DNA of 64,000 bases from Vibrio coralliilyticus ATCC BAA-450 (GTDB lineage: Bacteria > Pseudomonadota > Gammaproteobacteria > Enterobacterales > Vibrionaceae), in NCBI RefSeq assembly GCF_000176135.1, contig NZ_ACZN01000019.1:1-64000 (forward strand), given 5' to 3'. A program made the translations under genes and the position numbers. The notes under the pieces were generated by a model. The model did not search any database. It was not told where the DNA came from and was given only the letters and a program-made list of their open reading frames with translations. This document shows, one piece after another, positions 49,781-60,900 of this stretch. Within the stretch, counting starts at the first letter, position 1, and the number at the start of each line of letters is the position of its first letter.

Positions 49781-50337
49781 TGTCAAAATTGATTGAAACC
49801 CTGTATAAACCCGTGGAACAAAACACGTTTAACATTGCCAAAGAGATTAAACTGTTAATATGCGACGTTGATGGGGTCTTTTCTGACGGCCTAGTCTATA
49901 TGGGTAATGATGGCGAAGAGCTGAAAACATTCCATACACGAGATGGATACGGCGTAAAATCTTTGATGAATGCAGGCATCGAAATCGCTATCATCACAGG
50001 TCGACAATCACGCATTGTTGAGAATCGCATGAAAGCTCTGGGAATCTCGCTGATTTACCAAGGGCAAGACGATAAAGTAAAAGCTTATCAGGACATTTGC
50101 AGCAAATTGAATATTGCGCCAGAACAAACCGGTTATATCGGTGATGATCTTATCGACTGGCCTGTCATGGAAAAAGTAGCTTTAAAAGTCTGCGTCGCTG
50201 ACGGACATCCACTACTGGCGCAACGCGCAAATTACGTCACTTCAATACGTGGCGGACACGGCGCAGTCAGAGAAGTGTGTGACCTCATTTTACAAGCGCG
50301 CAATGAACTTGATGTCCACAAAGGTCTAAGTATATGA
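49777..50337 (+). CDS. kdsC: 3-deoxy-manno-octulosonate-8-phosphatase
   Basis: HAD-type phosphatase that releases free Kdo from Kdo 8-phosphate. The 186-residue protein has the catalytic motif LICDVDGVFSDG with Asp30 and Asp32, and motif IIGDDLIDWPVM region (YIGDDLIDWPV). It has no cap insertion, as usual for the tetrameric KdsC. It is translationally coupled to kdsD at its start and to lptC at its end (4-base overlaps). Confidence 0.95.
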   Translation: MMSKLIETLYKPVEQNTFNIAKEIKLLICDVDGVFSDGLVYMGNDGEELKTFHTRDGYGVKSLMNAGIEIAIITGRQSRIVENRMKALGISLIYQGQDDKVKAYQDICSKLNIAPEQTGYIGDDLIDWPVMEKVALKVCVADGHPLLAQRANYVTSIRGGHGAVREVCDLILQARNELDVHKGLSI

Positions 50338-50897
50338 GTTTATCCCGTATCGGTTACCTGATACTGGCATTTGTTATTTGTTGGTCCGCTTATTACCTGT
50401 TTGATAAAGGTAAGACATTCGACATTCAGGTAGAACCGGATACCGAATTACCTATGTTTAGCGGTGAATATTTAGTGAATACCTCTTACAACGAAGAAGG
50501 GATTCGCAGCTATGTCATTACGTCCGTAAAACTCGATCACTACGCAAAAAGCGGTGATACCTTTTTTGATCAACCAGTCTTAAAAGTTTACAAAGAAGGC
50601 ACAACCCAAGAATGGGAAGTTACTGCTGACCGAGGCATTCTCGGCCAGGATCATGTGCTGACATTATACGACAACGTATTGGCGAAAAACTTATTGCCAG
50701 ATTCTGGCTTTGATACCATGTCGACGGATGTGCTTGGCATCCAGTTGGACAATCGTGATTTTTGGGCGGACAATCAAGTCACCTTGGTTGGCCCTCAGTT
50801 TGAAACAGTAGGTCAGGCGATGAAAGGCAACTTTGCTGAAAACAACGCCATCCTATACAAACATGTACAAGGTAGATATGAAACTCTCACACCTTAG
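50334..50897 (+). CDS. lptC: LPS export protein LptC
   Basis: Single-pass inner-membrane protein that takes LPS from LptB2FG and hands it to LptA. The 187-residue protein has an N-terminal membrane helix (IGYLILAFVICWSAYYLFDK) and a periplasmic beta-jellyroll. Its start overlaps kdsC and its end overlaps the lptA start by 20 bases. Confidence 0.93.
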   Translation: MSLSRIGYLILAFVICWSAYYLFDKGKTFDIQVEPDTELPMFSGEYLVNTSYNEEGIRSYVITSVKLDHYAKSGDTFFDQPVLKVYKEGTTQEWEVTADRGILGQDHVLTLYDNVLAKNLLPDSGFDTMSTDVLGIQLDNRDFWADNQVTLVGPQFETVGQAMKGNFAENNAILYKHVQGRYETLTP

Positions 50898-51375
50898 TCT
50901 AATTTCTTGTTTGCTGATTTCAGGACAAGCGCTGGCGCTGTCTACCGATCAGGATCAACCTGTTTATATTGATTCAGACAGCCAGCAGCTTGATATGCAG
51001 AGCAACAAAGTAACCTTCCTAGGTGACGTAAAACTCAAGCAAGGCAGTATCAATATTAACGCCGATAAAGTCATTGTAACCCGTGATCCAAAAGACGGCT
51101 CCATTCAGGAAATCGAAGGATACGGCGATTTGGCGACTTTCTCTCAGCTCACCGATGACGGTAAAACCCTCTATGGTGAAGCAAAAGAGTTGTACTACGT
51201 TATGGTTGATGACCAACTCACCATGATAGATGAGGCCATGCTGTCTCAAGATGATAGTGTCATTCGCGGTACCAAAATCCGTTACAAAATCTCTTCTCAG
51301 AAGTTGATTGCTGACGGTAAAGAAAAAGGCGACCGCGTCTCTACGGTTCTCCAGCCACAAGCAGTACAAGAATAA
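50878..51375 (+). CDS. lptA: LPS transport periplasmic protein LptA
   Basis: Periplasmic OstA-like protein that bridges LptC and LptD as an LPS-carrying filament. The 165-residue protein has a signal peptide ([20 protein letters not shown]) and the jellyroll domain ([20 protein letters not shown] and [17 protein letters not shown]). The frame is open upstream, but the start at 50878 gives the signal peptide at the N-terminus and has AAGG before it. It overlaps lptC. Confidence 0.93.
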   Translation: MKLSHLSLISCLLISGQALALSTDQDQPVYIDSDSQQLDMQSNKVTFLGDVKLKQGSININADKVIVTRDPKDGSIQEIEGYGDLATFSQLTDDGKTLYGEAKELYYVMVDDQLTMIDEAMLSQDDSVIRGTKIRYKISSQKLIADGKEKGDRVSTVLQPQAVQE

Positions 51376-51377
51376 TT

Positions 51378-52103
51378 ATGGCAAATCTCAAAGCAGAGCA
51401 TTTAGCGAAAACTTACGGTAACCGTAAAGTGGTGACCGATGTTAGCTTGGAAGTCACTTCTGGGCAGATCGTCGGTTTACTTGGCCCAAACGGTGCAGGT
51501 AAAACTACGTCGTTTTATATGATTGTCGGCTTAGTCGCTCGCGATGAAGGCTCAATTACGATTGACGGGCAGGATATCAGTATCTTGCCTATGCATAGCC
51601 GCTCTCGTATGGGGATTGGCTATCTACCACAGGAAGCATCCATCTTCCGTAAGCTATCTGTAGAACATAACATTATGGCGGTTCTGGAGACTCGTGAAGA
51701 GCTCACTCGTGAACAGCGCCAAGATAAGTTGGAAGACTTATTGGAAGAATTCCACATTCAGCACATTCGCCACAGTGCAGGTATGGCACTATCAGGGGGT
51801 GAGCGTCGTCGTGTAGAGATCGCCCGAGCTTTGGCTGCCAATCCTCAATTTATCTTGCTGGATGAACCGTTCGCTGGTGTTGACCCGATTTCGGTCATTG
51901 ATATCAAGAAGATCATAGAACATCTGCGTGATCGTGGGCTGGGTGTTTTGATCACAGACCACAACGTACGTGAAACATTAGACGTATGTGAAAAAGCCTA
52001 CATTGTGAGTCAAGGGCACTTGATCGCCGAAGGTACGCCAGAACAAGTACTCAACAACGAACAAGTAAAACAAGTTTATCTCGGCGAACAATTCCGTCTA
52101 TGA
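51378..52103 (+). CDS. lptB: LPS export ATPase LptB
   Basis: ABC ATPase that drives LptFG. The 241-residue protein has Walker A GPNGAGKT (36-43), signature [15 protein letters not shown], Walker [13 protein letters not shown] and the switch His in ITDHNVRE. The start lies 2 bases after the lptA stop. Its membrane partners lptF and lptG are 40 kb upstream in the same window. Confidence 0.97.
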   Translation: MANLKAEHLAKTYGNRKVVTDVSLEVTSGQIVGLLGPNGAGKTTSFYMIVGLVARDEGSITIDGQDISILPMHSRSRMGIGYLPQEASIFRKLSVEHNIMAVLETREELTREQRQDKLEDLLEEFHIQHIRHSAGMALSGGERRRVEIARALAANPQFILLDEPFAGVDPISVIDIKKIIEHLRDRGLGVLITDHNVRETLDVCEKAYIVSQGHLIAEGTPEQVLNNEQVKQVYLGEQFRL

Positions 52104-52154
52104 TTAAAGTGAAGAACGGTAAGATTCTATAGCATCTAAGGCAAGTAATACTGA

Positions 52155-53615
52155 ATGAAACCCTCATTACAACTCAAGCTAGGACAGCAGTTAGCGATGA
52201 CCCCACAGCTTCAGCAAGCGATTCGCTTGTTGCAGTTGTCAACGTTAGATCTTCAACAGGAAATTCAGGAAGCCTTGGATTCTAACCCTCTGCTAGAAGT
52301 CGAAGAAGGCAGCGAAGAGACTTCAAATGTTGAAGACAAAGCAGCGAGTGATGAAAAAGAGCCGAACGCTGAAATCGCTGAGCCAGAAGTCAAAGACAGC
52401 TCAGAACTGATAGAGAAGTCTGAAATCAGCAATGAGCTTGAGATTGATACCACTTGGGAAGATGTCTATAGCGCCAATACAGGCAGTACTGGTATTGCGT
52501 TAGATGATGATGCGCCAGTCTATCAAGGCGAAACCACTCAATCTCTGCACGACTACCTCACTTGGCAGTTAGATCTGACTCCTTTTAGCGAAACGGATCG
52601 CACCATCGCTATGGCAATCATTGATGCTGTAGACGACTATGGTTACCTGACCATTTCAACCGAAGATATTCTTGAAAGCTTTGATAATGAAGAAATAGAA
52701 CTCGAAGAAATCGAAGCCGTACGTAAGCGCGTTCAACAATTTGACCCATTGGGTGTCGCATCAAATAACTTGCAAGACTGCTTGCTGCTCCAATTGGCTA
52801 CCTTCCCAGAAGATACACCGTGGTTGAAAGAAGCGAAGTTAGTGCTGACTGACTACATAGACCAACTGGGCAATCGAGACTACAAGCTGATCATCAAAGA
52901 AGCAAAGCTTAAAGAAGCAGAACTCAAAGAAGCTCTCAAGCTCATTCAGCAGCTCGACCCTCGACCTGGAAGCCGAATCGCTGCAGAGCATGCAGAATAT
53001 GTCATACCTGATGTGTCCGTGTTCAAAGATCATGGTAAGTGGGTGGTCACTATCAATCCAGACTCAGTACCACGCCTTAAAGTCAATCAACAATACGCAG
53101 CGCTTGGCAAAGGCAACAGTTCAGATAGCCAATACATTCGCTCAAACTTGCAGGAAGCAAAATGGCTGATTAAGAGCCTAGAAAGTAGAAATGAGACGCT
53201 ACTCAAAGTTGCTAAGTGTATTGTTGAACATCAGCGCGATTTCTTTGAGTATGGTGAAGAAGCGATGAAGCCGATGGTTCTCAATGACGTCGCCTTAGAT
53301 GTCGATATGCACGAATCAACGATTTCACGTGTCACAACCCAAAAATACATGCATACCCCTCGTGGTATTTTCGAACTGAAGTATTTCTTCTCCAGCCATG
53401 TCAGTACCGACAACGGTGGAGAATGTTCATCCACTGCAATCCGAGCATTGATTAAAAAGCTCGTTGCTGCTGAAAACAGTGCTAAACCACTGAGTGACAG
53501 CAAAATTGCAGCTCTACTCGCTGACCAAGGGATTCAGGTCGCTAGACGAACAATAGCTAAATACCGAGAATCACTAGGCATTGCCCCTTCGAGTCAGCGC
53601 AAACGCCTGCTTTAG
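52155..53615 (+). CDS. rpoN: RNA polymerase sigma-54 factor RpoN
   Basis: Alternative sigma factor needed with AAA+ activators for -24/-12 promoters, which in vibrios include flagellar, quorum-sensing sRNA and nitrogen genes. The 486-residue protein has the Q/L-rich activator-interaction region I ([20 protein letters not shown]), acidic region II, the core-binding and helix-turn-helix domains, and the RpoN box [10 protein letters not shown] near the C-terminus (about 465-474). Order lptB-rpoN-hpf-ptsN-rapZ-npr is conserved in gammaproteobacteria. A target promoter is seen upstream of phoH2 in this window. Confidence 0.97.
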   Translation: MKPSLQLKLGQQLAMTPQLQQAIRLLQLSTLDLQQEIQEALDSNPLLEVEEGSEETSNVEDKAASDEKEPNAEIAEPEVKDSSELIEKSEISNELEIDTTWEDVYSANTGSTGIALDDDAPVYQGETTQSLHDYLTWQLDLTPFSETDRTIAMAIIDAVDDYGYLTISTEDILESFDNEEIELEEIEAVRKRVQQFDPLGVASNNLQDCLLLQLATFPEDTPWLKEAKLVLTDYIDQLGNRDYKLIIKEAKLKEAELKEALKLIQQLDPRPGSRIAAEHAEYVIPDVSVFKDHGKWVVTINPDSVPRLKVNQQYAALGKGNSSDSQYIRSNLQEAKWLIKSLESRNETLLKVAKCIVEHQRDFFEYGEEAMKPMVLNDVALDVDMHESTISRVTTQKYMHTPRGIFELKYFFSSHVSTDNGGECSSTAIRALIKKLVAAENSAKPLSDSKIAALLADQGIQVARRTIAKYRESLGIAPSSQRKRLL

Positions 53616-53639
53616 GCATCTAACCGAGAAGGAAAGTCT

Positions 53640-53927
53640 ATGCAAATCAATATTAATGGCCACCACGTTGATCTCACCGATTCAATGCAAGACTACGTAA
53701 ACGAAAAGTTTCAAAAGCTTGAGCGTTTCTTTGACCACATAAATAACGTTCATGTTGTTTTAAAAGTTGAAAAACTCCGTCAAATCGCTGAAGCTACCCT
53801 TCACGTCAATCAGGGCGAAATCCATGCATCTGCCGACGAAGAAAGTATGTATGCCGCAATCGACTCTCTTGTTGACAAACTGGTCAGACAGCTCAACAAG
53901 CATAAAGAAAAACTAAACACGCACTAA
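53640..53927 (+). CDS. hpf: ribosome hibernation promoting factor HPF (short form)
   Basis: Binds the 30S decoding region in stationary phase and promotes 100S dimers. The 95-residue protein matches the short HPF form with MQININGHHVDLTDSMQDYV, FFDHINNVHVVLKVEKLRQI and DSLVDKLVRQLNKHKEKL. It lies 24 bases after rpoN. Confidence 0.95.
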   Translation: MQININGHHVDLTDSMQDYVNEKFQKLERFFDHINNVHVVLKVEKLRQIAEATLHVNQGEIHASADEESMYAAIDSLVDKLVRQLNKHKEKLNTH

Positions 53928-53932
53928 ACATC

Positions 53933-54379
53933 ATGCAATTAAGCGAAATCCTTTCATTGGACTGTACCAAAAGTGCAGTCCAATGCACCAGTAAAAAACG
54001 CGCTCTAGAAATGATCAGTGAGATCGTCGCCGAGCAGACTGGTCAAAACTCCACTGAACTTTTTGAGTGTATGCTCAGCCGCGAAAAAATGGGCAGTACT
54101 GGCATCGGAAATGGAATAGCCATTCCCCATGCTCGTATGCAATCCAGTGACAAAGCCGTTGCTGTACTCATACAATGTGAATCTCCTGTCGAGTTTGACT
54201 CGATAGATAATCGTCCTGTCGATCTCCTTTTTGCTCTTCTTGTGCCTGATGCGCAGTGTAAAGAGCACCTTAAAACGCTTTCCAGCATGGCAGAACGATT
54301 AAACAACAAACAAGTCCTCAAACAGCTGCGCAAAGCGCAATCTGATGAGGAGCTTTACGACATCATGGTGAATCAGTAA
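53933..54379 (+). CDS. ptsN: nitrogen PTS enzyme IIA (PtsN)
   Basis: Phosphoryl acceptor of the nitrogen-related phosphotransferase system that regulates potassium uptake and other targets. The 148-residue protein has the EIIA fold with the phosphorylated His66 in GIAIPHARM. Its stop overlaps rapZ by one base. NPr (npr), its phosphodonor, is encoded two genes downstream. Confidence 0.95.
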   Translation: MQLSEILSLDCTKSAVQCTSKKRALEMISEIVAEQTGQNSTELFECMLSREKMGSTGIGNGIAIPHARMQSSDKAVAVLIQCESPVEFDSIDNRPVDLLFALLVPDAQCKEHLKTLSSMAERLNNKQVLKQLRKAQSDEELYDIMVNQ

Positions 54380-55242
54380 TGCGCCTTATCGTCGTCAGTG
54401 GCCAATCAGGTGCAGGTAAAAGCGTCGCGCTTCGCGTACTTGAAGACCTTGGCTACTACTGCGTCGATAACCTTCCGGTGGATTTACTCGATAATTTCGT
54501 CAAATCGGTCAAATCAAGTAAGCAAAATGTAGCGGTCAGTATTGATATCCGCAATCTGCCTACCGAACCGAATCTCGTGACCGATGTGCTGACGAAGCTA
54601 AAAAAATCTTCCGACGTCAGTGTTCTGTTTCTGGATGCCAAGAAAGACACGTTACTCAAACGCTACAGCGAAACGAGGCGCATACACCCTCTTTCACTCA
54701 GTCTCGAAAACACCTCTCTTGAACAAGCCATTGAAAAAGAACGCTGTATTCTTTCTCCGTTGAAAGAGCACGCAGATCTGATCATCGATAGCAGCAACCA
54801 ATCATTGCATGACTTAAGTGAGACCGTTCGCATGCGTGTTGAAGGTCGAGAGCGTAAAGACTTAGTGATGGTATTTCAGTCATTTGGCTTTAAGTATGGC
54901 TTGCCAAGTGATGCTGACTATGTGTTTGATGTACGCTTTCTGCCGAATCCACATTGGGAACCCACATTGCGTCCAATGACGGGGCTCGATACACCGATCA
55001 AATCTTTTCTGGAAAGTCATCAGGATGTATTGGATCTTAAACAGCAGATCCAGAAATTCATCGAAAACTGGCTACCATTACTAGAAAAAAACAACCGCAG
55101 CTATCTAACGGTCGCAATAGGTTGTACTGGCGGTAAGCACCGTTCAGTTTATCTTACCCAACAAATTGGCGAGTACTTCGCTCAAGTGGGCCATCAGGTT
55201 CAGATTCGCCACGCGACACTCGAGAAACATCATAAGGAATAA
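54379..55242 (+). CDS. rapZ: RNase adapter protein RapZ
   Basis: Binds the GlmZ/GlmY type small RNAs and presents them to RNase E, controlling amino-sugar synthesis; also has a nucleotide-binding N-terminal domain. The 287-residue protein has Walker A GQSGAGKS (8-15), and the RNA-binding C-terminal domain with [16 protein letters not shown]. It lies in the ptsN-rapZ-npr unit. No glmZ-like RNA gene was seen here. Confidence 0.95.
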   Translation: MRLIVVSGQSGAGKSVALRVLEDLGYYCVDNLPVDLLDNFVKSVKSSKQNVAVSIDIRNLPTEPNLVTDVLTKLKKSSDVSVLFLDAKKDTLLKRYSETRRIHPLSLSLENTSLEQAIEKERCILSPLKEHADLIIDSSNQSLHDLSETVRMRVEGRERKDLVMVFQSFGFKYGLPSDADYVFDVRFLPNPHWEPTLRPMTGLDTPIKSFLESHQDVLDLKQQIQKFIENWLPLLEKNNRSYLTVAIGCTGGKHRSVYLTQQIGEYFAQVGHQVQIRHATLEKHHKE

Positions 55243-55245
55243 CGC

Positions 55246-55524
55246 ATGCAGCAACAGAGTCGAACCGTCCTCATCCAAAACCGATTGGGCCTTCATGCTC
55301 GTGCTGCCGTTAAACTTGTCGAACTTGCTCAATCTTTTGATGCGATTCTCACTATCCAAAACCATGAAGGTAAAGAAGCAACCGCTGACAGCGTTATGGG
55401 ACTACTCATGCTCGAGTCTGCTCAGGGAGAGCATGTCACTATCAGTGCTGAGGGTAGTGATGCAAGCCCCGCTCTGGAAGCCGTCTGTCACCTCATTGAA
55501 GATAAATTCGAAGAGGCGGAATAA
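55246..55524 (+). CDS. npr: nitrogen PTS phosphocarrier protein NPr
   Basis: HPr-like protein that relays phosphate from PtsP (EI-Ntr) to PtsN. The 92-residue protein has the active-site motif [10 protein letters not shown] with His17 and the regulatory [12 protein letters not shown] segment. It starts 3 bases after rapZ and ends the rpoN cluster. Confidence 0.94.
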   Translation: MQQQSRTVLIQNRLGLHARAAVKLVELAQSFDAILTIQNHEGKEATADSVMGLLMLESAQGEHVTISAEGSDASPALEAVCHLIEDKFEEAE

Positions 55525-55634
55525 TTTCCCTCCCATATAAGAAAAATCATTACCTTCATATTAACTTATTAAATAAACACTAAAATTAAGTTACTATTCA
55601 ACGCATTGTAAGTATTTAGAGTCAGGAGGAATAA

Positions 55635-56990
55635 ATGGCAGAGCAAATTGAATTCGACCAAGCTCACCAAGCCCTCCAAGAAGTAACAGATGCTCTAGAA
55701 AATGGCCGCTTTGTCCATGTCCGTCGCCAATTACAGGACATGGAGCCAGAAGATATTGCCCATCTGTTAGAAGCCTCACCAAGAAAGAGTCGCGAGGTTC
55801 TTTGGCAACTCACCGATCCGGAAGATTACGGTGAGATCCTCGACGAACTGAACGAAGACGTCAAAGATGCTCTGGTTTCTAAAATGGAACCCGAGATGCT
55901 GGCCGAAGCCACCGAAGGCATGGACACAGATGACGTTGCTTACGTCTTACGTAGTCTACCAGACGATGTCTCACGTGAAGTTCTGTCACAAATGGACACC
56001 GCCGATCGCTTGCGAGTGGAAACCGCGCTTTCTTACCCCGAGGATACCGCTGGCGGATTGATGAACACCGACGTAATCACCATTCGTGGTGATGTCGATG
56101 TCGATGTCGTCTTGCGTTATTTGCGTATGAAAGGGGAGCTTCCCGAAGCGACCGACGCACTGTATGTGATAGATGAAAACAGCCAGCTGATTGGCCAGTT
56201 ACCGATCACAACTTTGATCACCACTCAACCTGACATCAAAGTCGCTGAAGTGATGGAAGATGCAGACGAAGCCATCGAAGTCACCATGAGCGACTCCGAT
56301 ATTGCCAGCCTATTTGAGCGCCGTAATTGGGTGTCTGCTCCCGTCATTGATGAAAACCAGCACCTAGTCGGTCGTATTACCATTGATGACGTGGTTGATG
56401 TAATTCGTGAAGACGCCGAACACTCCATGATGAGTATGGCGGGTATGGACGATGACGAAGACACCTTCGCTCCGGTGGTCAAATCTGCCCGTAAACGCAG
56501 CATATGGTTGGGGGCGAACGTACTGGCGGCACTTGCTGCGGCATCAGTCTCAAACATGTTTGAAGCGACCTTAGATCAGATGGCGGCGATTGCTGTCTTG
56601 ATGACTATCGTTCCTTCAATGGGCGGAGTTGCGGGTAATCAAACTGTCGCTCTGGTGATCCGGGGCCTAGCCTTAGGTCATATCGGTGACGCCAACAAAC
56701 GAGAGCTGCTAATGAAAGAAGCAGCAATCGGCCTATTGAACGGTATCATGTGGGCACTGATCATTGGGGGTATCGTCATAGCTTGGAAAGGTAACTGGAT
56801 GCTCGGTGGCATTATTTCCGCAGCCATGCTAACCAACCTTTTGGTCGCTGGAATCGCGGGCGTAACCATCCCGATCTTATTGAAGAAAATGAACATTGAC
56901 CCTGCTTTGGCCGGAGGGATGGCATTAACCACAGTCACCGATGTAATTGGCCTCTCAGTATTCCTTGGTCTTGCTACCATCATGATCTGA
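55635..56990 (+). CDS. mgtE: magnesium transporter MgtE
   Basis: Magnesium-gated channel of the inner membrane. The 451-residue protein has the N-terminal superhelical domain (DMEPEDIAHLLEASPRKSRE), two CBS domains (about 140-260) that sense cytosolic Mg2+, a connecting helix, and five C-terminal membrane segments including PSMGGVAGNQTVALVIRGL with the pore signature GNQ. The AGGAGGA ribosome binding site is strong. Located between npr and metH with a bidirectional terminator. Confidence 0.95.
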   Translation: MAEQIEFDQAHQALQEVTDALENGRFVHVRRQLQDMEPEDIAHLLEASPRKSREVLWQLTDPEDYGEILDELNEDVKDALVSKMEPEMLAEATEGMDTDDVAYVLRSLPDDVSREVLSQMDTADRLRVETALSYPEDTAGGLMNTDVITIRGDVDVDVVLRYLRMKGELPEATDALYVIDENSQLIGQLPITTLITTQPDIKVAEVMEDADEAIEVTMSDSDIASLFERRNWVSAPVIDENQHLVGRITIDDVVDVIREDAEHSMMSMAGMDDDEDTFAPVVKSARKRSIWLGANVLAALAAASVSNMFEATLDQMAAIAVLMTIVPSMGGVAGNQTVALVIRGLALGHIGDANKRELLMKEAAIGLLNGIMWALIIGGIVIAWKGNWMLGGIISAAMLTNLLVAGIAGVTIPILLKKMNIDPALAGGMALTTVTDVIGLSVFLGLATIMI

Positions 56991-57003
56991 CAGGTAATCA
57001 TCA

Positions 57004-57036
57004 ATAAAAAAGCACAGCTTTTGCTGTGCTTTTTTG
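57004..57036. terminator. bidirectional terminator between mgtE and metH
   Basis: AAAAAAGCACAGC-TTTT-GCTGTGCTTTTTT is a perfect hairpin with T runs on both strands, between the convergent genes mgtE and metH. Confidence 0.88.
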
Positions 57037-57053
57037 ATCCAGCTTGCAGAGAA

Positions 57054-60000
57054 TTAGTTAATGTTTGGCCCTAACCATTTTTCAGCTTCTAACATATCCC
57101 AACCTTTACGATCAGCGTAACTTTCGACCTGATCCTGCTGAATCTGCGCGATCGCAAAGTAACGCGAATCTGGGTGAGAGAAATACCATCCTGATACAGA
57201 GGCTCCTGGCCACATTGCATAGCTGCTGGTCAAAGACATCTCAATCGTCTCTTCCACTTTGAGCAACTCCCAAAGTGAGCCTTTCTCAGTATGCTCTGGA
57301 CAGGCTGGATAACCTGGAGCTGGGCGAATACCTTGATATTTTTCACGTATCAGATCATCGTTAGAGAGATCTTCATCCGCCGAATAGCCCCAAATTTCCT
57401 TACGCACTTTTTCATGCAGGTATTCAGCAAAAGCCTCAGCCAATCGATCCGCCACAGCTTGAATCATAATCGCGTTGTAATCATCTCCCGCTGCTTTGTA
57501 TTCATCAGCGAGTTCACGCTCTCCAATACCACCGGTTACCGCAAATGCGCCAATCCAGTCTTTCTTACCTGACGACTTTGGTGCGATGTAATCGGAAAGA
57601 CAGTAGTTATAGCCTTTAGGCTTCTCAGTCTGTTGACGCAGATTGTGCAATACTTTAGCCACTTCAGTGCGCGATTCATCGGTGTACACTTCGATATCAT
57701 CCCCAACACTTGCTGCGGGGAATAGCGCACACATGCCACGAGCTTTAAGTAAGCCTTCTCGCTCGACCCTATCAAGCAGCTCATTCGCATCAGCAAACAG
57801 CCTCTTTGCTTCTTCTCCGACTTCTTCGTGCTCAAGAATGGCAGGGTACTTACCAACTAAAGACCAAGTCATAAAGAATGGAGTCCAGTCAATGTATTCA
57901 CGTAATGTTGCTACATCAAAGTCGTCGAAAACATGTACACCCGGTTTGGCTGGCTCTGGTGGAGTATATGCGTCCCAGTCAATCGCGACCTTATTTTCTC
58001 GAGCTTGTTCTAAAGTGACAGGTTTCGTGCGCGGTTTCTTGCGATTATGCTGGTCGCGCACACGTACGTAATCGGCATCAAGTTTTTCAACAAATTCAGG
58101 TCGACGCTCGTCAGACAGTAATGAAGTACACACCCCAACTGCTCTTGAAGCATTGTTGACGTAAACCACTGGGTGCTTGTAGTTTTGCTCAATCTTAACC
58201 GCAGTATGTGCTTTCGATGTTGTCGCACCACCAATCAGTAATGGCAGGTCGAAATCAAGACGCTCCATCTCTTTCGCCACATGCACCATTTCATCCAAAG
58301 ATGGGGTAATTAAGCCGGAAAGCCCGATGATATCAACATTCTCTTCTTTCGCGACTTTAAGGATCTGCTCACATGGCACCATCACGCCAAGGTCAATGAT
58401 CTCGTAGTTGTTACACTGAAGTACAACACCAACGATATTCTTACCAATATCGTGGACATCCCCTTTCACTGTTGCCAGTAGTATCTTACCGTTTGAAGAA
58501 CCCGCTTGTTTTTCCTTGTTAATGAACGGCTCTAAGTGCGCTACGGCCTGCTTCATTACACGTGCCGATTTCACCACCTGAGGAAGGAACATTTTACCTT
58601 CACCAAACAAGTCACCGACAACGTTCATACCATCCATTAACGGCCCTTCAATCACCTCCAATGGTTTACTGGCGTTAACACGTGCCTCTTCGGTATCTTC
58701 AACAATAAACTCGGTGATACCCTTAACTAATGCATGCTCTAATCGCTTCTCTACAGACCAAGTACGCCATTCAAGCGCAGAGGCATCTTCTTCCTTACCG
58801 ACACCTTTACCTGCGTACTCAGCCGCAATATCAAGCAAGCGCTCAGTACCATCATCACGACGGTTCAGTACCACGTCTTCTACTGCTTCACGCAATTTCT
58901 CTGGGACGTTATCGTAAATCTCCAGCTGACCTGCATTCACGATCCCCATATCCATACCATTTTTGAAACAGTGATAAAGGAATACTGCGTGGATCGCTTC
59001 ACGTACATAGTTATTACCACGGAACGAGAACGAAACGTTCGACACTCCGCCAGAGATCATCGCGTGCGGCAAATCTCGTTTAATGTCGGCAACTGCTCCG
59101 ATAAAGTCGACCGCATAATTGTTGTGCTCTTCAATACCTGTCGCCACTGCAAAGATGTTCGGGTCAAAGATAATATCTTCTGGTGGGAAGCCGACTTCAT
59201 CAACCAGAATACGGTAGGCGTTGGTACAGATTTCAAGCTTACGTTCTCGTGTTTCCGCCTGCCCTACTTCATCAAACGCCATTACGATGACAGCAGCGCC
59301 ATAGCGTCGGATTAACTTAGCCTGCTTAACAAACTTCTCTTTGCCTTCTTTGAGCGAGATAGAGTTAACAATGCCTTTACCCTGAATGCATTTCAGTCCG
59401 GCTTCAATGACTTCCCACTTAGAAGAGTCAACCATGATAGGCACTTTAGAAATTTCTGGCTCAGACGCACACAGATTGAGGAAGCGCACCATGCATGCCT
59501 CGGCATCCAACATGCCCTCATCCATATTGATATCAATGATCTGAGCACCATTTTCCACCTGCTGGCGAGCAACTTCTAACGCTTCATCGTAAAGCTCTTC
59601 TTTAATCAATCGCTTGAAGCGAGCGGAGCCAGTCACGTTAGTTCGCTCACCAACGTTGACGAACAAAGTGTCTTTTTCAATAGCCAACGGTTCTAGACCA
59701 GACAAACGACACGCCACATGTAAGTCTAGTAGTTGGCGAGGAGTCACGCCTTCAACGGCCTCTGCCATCTGACGAATATGTTCTGGTGTGGTACCACAAC
59801 ACCCACCGATTAGATTCAGAAAGCCACTTTCCGCCCATTCTTTAACGTGCGCAGCCATATCTTCAGGTGAAAGGTCGTATTCACCAAACGCATTCGGTAA
59901 ACCCGCATTCGGGTGCGCTGATACAAAGCTTTCGGATATACGCGACATTTCTTCGACGTATGGACGGAGCTCGTCCGGACCTAAAGCACAGTTCAAACCA

Positions 60001-60731
60001 AATGACAGCGGCTGAACGTGACGCAAAGAATTGTAAAACGCTTCCGTCGTTTGACCAGAAAGCGTTCGCCCTGAAGCATCAGTGATCGTTCCCGAAATCA
60101 TGATCGGTAATTTAACACCCATCTCTTCGAAAACACTGTCGACAGCAAAGGCACAAGCCTTCGCATTCAAGGTATCAAAAATCGTTTCAATTAGAATGAG
60201 GTCTGAGCCACCTTTAATTAAGGCGCGCGTCGATTCGGAATACGCAGCAACCAGCTCATCAAACGTGACATTACGATAGCCGGGATCATTCACATCAGGC
60301 GAAATCGAACAAGTACGGTTAGTTGGACCAAGAACACCTGCCACATAGCGTGGTTTATCTGGTGTTTTTTCCGTCCACTCGTCTGCCACTTCGCGAGCGA
60401 GCCTAGCAGCTTCAAAGTTGATTTCTTCGCTCAGGCATTCCATATCATAGTCAGCCATTGCGATGGTCGTTGCGTTAAACGTGTTGGTCTCAAGAATATC
60501 CGCGCCTGCTTCTAAGTACTCAGCATGAATATCTTTAATCAATTTGGGCTGTGTCAGAACCAAAAGGTCATTATTGCCTTTAAGGTCACAATGCCAGTCG
60601 GCGAAACGTTCACCTCGATAGTCGGGTTCTTCCAGTTTATAGCCCTGGATCATAGTCCCCATACCACCATCTATCAGTAAGATGCGTTTTCTTAGTTGAG
60701 CTTCTATCTGTTGCCTTACATTACTTCCCAC
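57054..60731 (-). CDS. metH: cobalamin-dependent methionine synthase MetH
   Basis: Transfers methyl from 5-methyltetrahydrofolate to homocysteine through methylcobalamin. The 1225-residue protein has all modules: homocysteine domain ([11 protein letters not shown], zinc cysteines in [10 protein letters not shown] and [11 protein letters not shown]), folate domain ([19 protein letters not shown]), cobalamin cap and binding domains ([11 protein letters not shown] with the cobalt-ligand His) and the C-terminal AdoMet reactivation domain ([16 protein letters not shown]). The length matches E. coli MetH (1227). It diverges from the antiporter gene; a MetJ-like operator lies in between. Confidence 0.98.
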   Translation of the reverse strand: MGSNVRQQIEAQLRKRILLIDGGMGTMIQGYKLEEPDYRGERFADWHCDLKGNNDLLVLTQPKLIKDIHAEYLEAGADILETNTFNATTIAMADYDMECLSEEINFEAARLAREVADEWTEKTPDKPRYVAGVLGPTNRTCSISPDVNDPGYRNVTFDELVAAYSESTRALIKGGSDLILIETIFDTLNAKACAFAVDSVFEEMGVKLPIMISGTITDASGRTLSGQTTEAFYNSLRHVQPLSFGLNCALGPDELRPYVEEMSRISESFVSAHPNAGLPNAFGEYDLSPEDMAAHVKEWAESGFLNLIGGCCGTTPEHIRQMAEAVEGVTPRQLLDLHVACRLSGLEPLAIEKDTLFVNVGERTNVTGSARFKRLIKEELYDEALEVARQQVENGAQIIDINMDEGMLDAEACMVRFLNLCASEPEISKVPIMVDSSKWEVIEAGLKCIQGKGIVNSISLKEGKEKFVKQAKLIRRYGAAVIVMAFDEVGQAETRERKLEICTNAYRILVDEVGFPPEDIIFDPNIFAVATGIEEHNNYAVDFIGAVADIKRDLPHAMISGGVSNVSFSFRGNNYVREAIHAVFLYHCFKNGMDMGIVNAGQLEIYDNVPEKLREAVEDVVLNRRDDGTERLLDIAAEYAGKGVGKEEDASALEWRTWSVEKRLEHALVKGITEFIVEDTEEARVNASKPLEVIEGPLMDGMNVVGDLFGEGKMFLPQVVKSARVMKQAVAHLEPFINKEKQAGSSNGKILLATVKGDVHDIGKNIVGVVLQCNNYEIIDLGVMVPCEQILKVAKEENVDIIGLSGLITPSLDEMVHVAKEMERLDFDLPLLIGGATTSKAHTAVKIEQNYKHPVVYVNNASRAVGVCTSLLSDERRPEFVEKLDADYVRVRDQHNRKKPRTKPVTLEQARENKVAIDWDAYTPPEPAKPGVHVFDDFDVATLREYIDWTPFFMTWSLVGKYPAILEHEEVGEEAKRLFADANELLDRVEREGLLKARGMCALFPAASVGDDIEVYTDESRTEVAKVLHNLRQQTEKPKGYNYCLSDYIAPKSSGKKDWIGAFAVTGGIGERELADEYKAAGDDYNAIMIQAVADRLAEAFAEYLHEKVRKEIWGYSADEDLSNDDLIREKYQGIRPAPGYPACPEHTEKGSLWELLKVEETIEMSLTSSYAMWPGASVSGWYFSHPDSRYFAIAQIQQDQVESYADRKGWDMLEAEKWLGPNIN

Positions 60732-60781
60732 AGTACAGCCTCATTCCTTTAGTTATCTTTCCATCCTATCACACATTAAAA

Positions 60782-60805
60782 AGGAGTCTAGACGTCTAAA
60801 TGACT
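60782..60805. promoter_or_regulatory. MetJ-like operator between metH and the antiporter gene
   Basis: AGACGTCT (60790-60797) is an exact met box. The preceding 8-mer AGGAGTCT matches it at 6 of 8 bases and the next 8-mer AAATGACT at 4 of 8, giving a tandem array of two to three boxes with no spacing, as MetJ requires. It is about 50 bases from the metH start and 100 from the antiporter start. Confidence 0.65.
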
Positions 60806-60900
60806 AAATTAATCACCTCTGCATGACAAAAAAGTGTTTGCTATTTAATCACGTCAGGAACAAAATTCTCATTCATAATTTGTTACATGCTGAGAATCCA

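Noticed and set aside
60732-60900. Cobalamin or SAM riboswitch before metH
   Set aside because: The metH leader is only about 50 bases up to the met boxes, with no B12-box or SAM-type fold.
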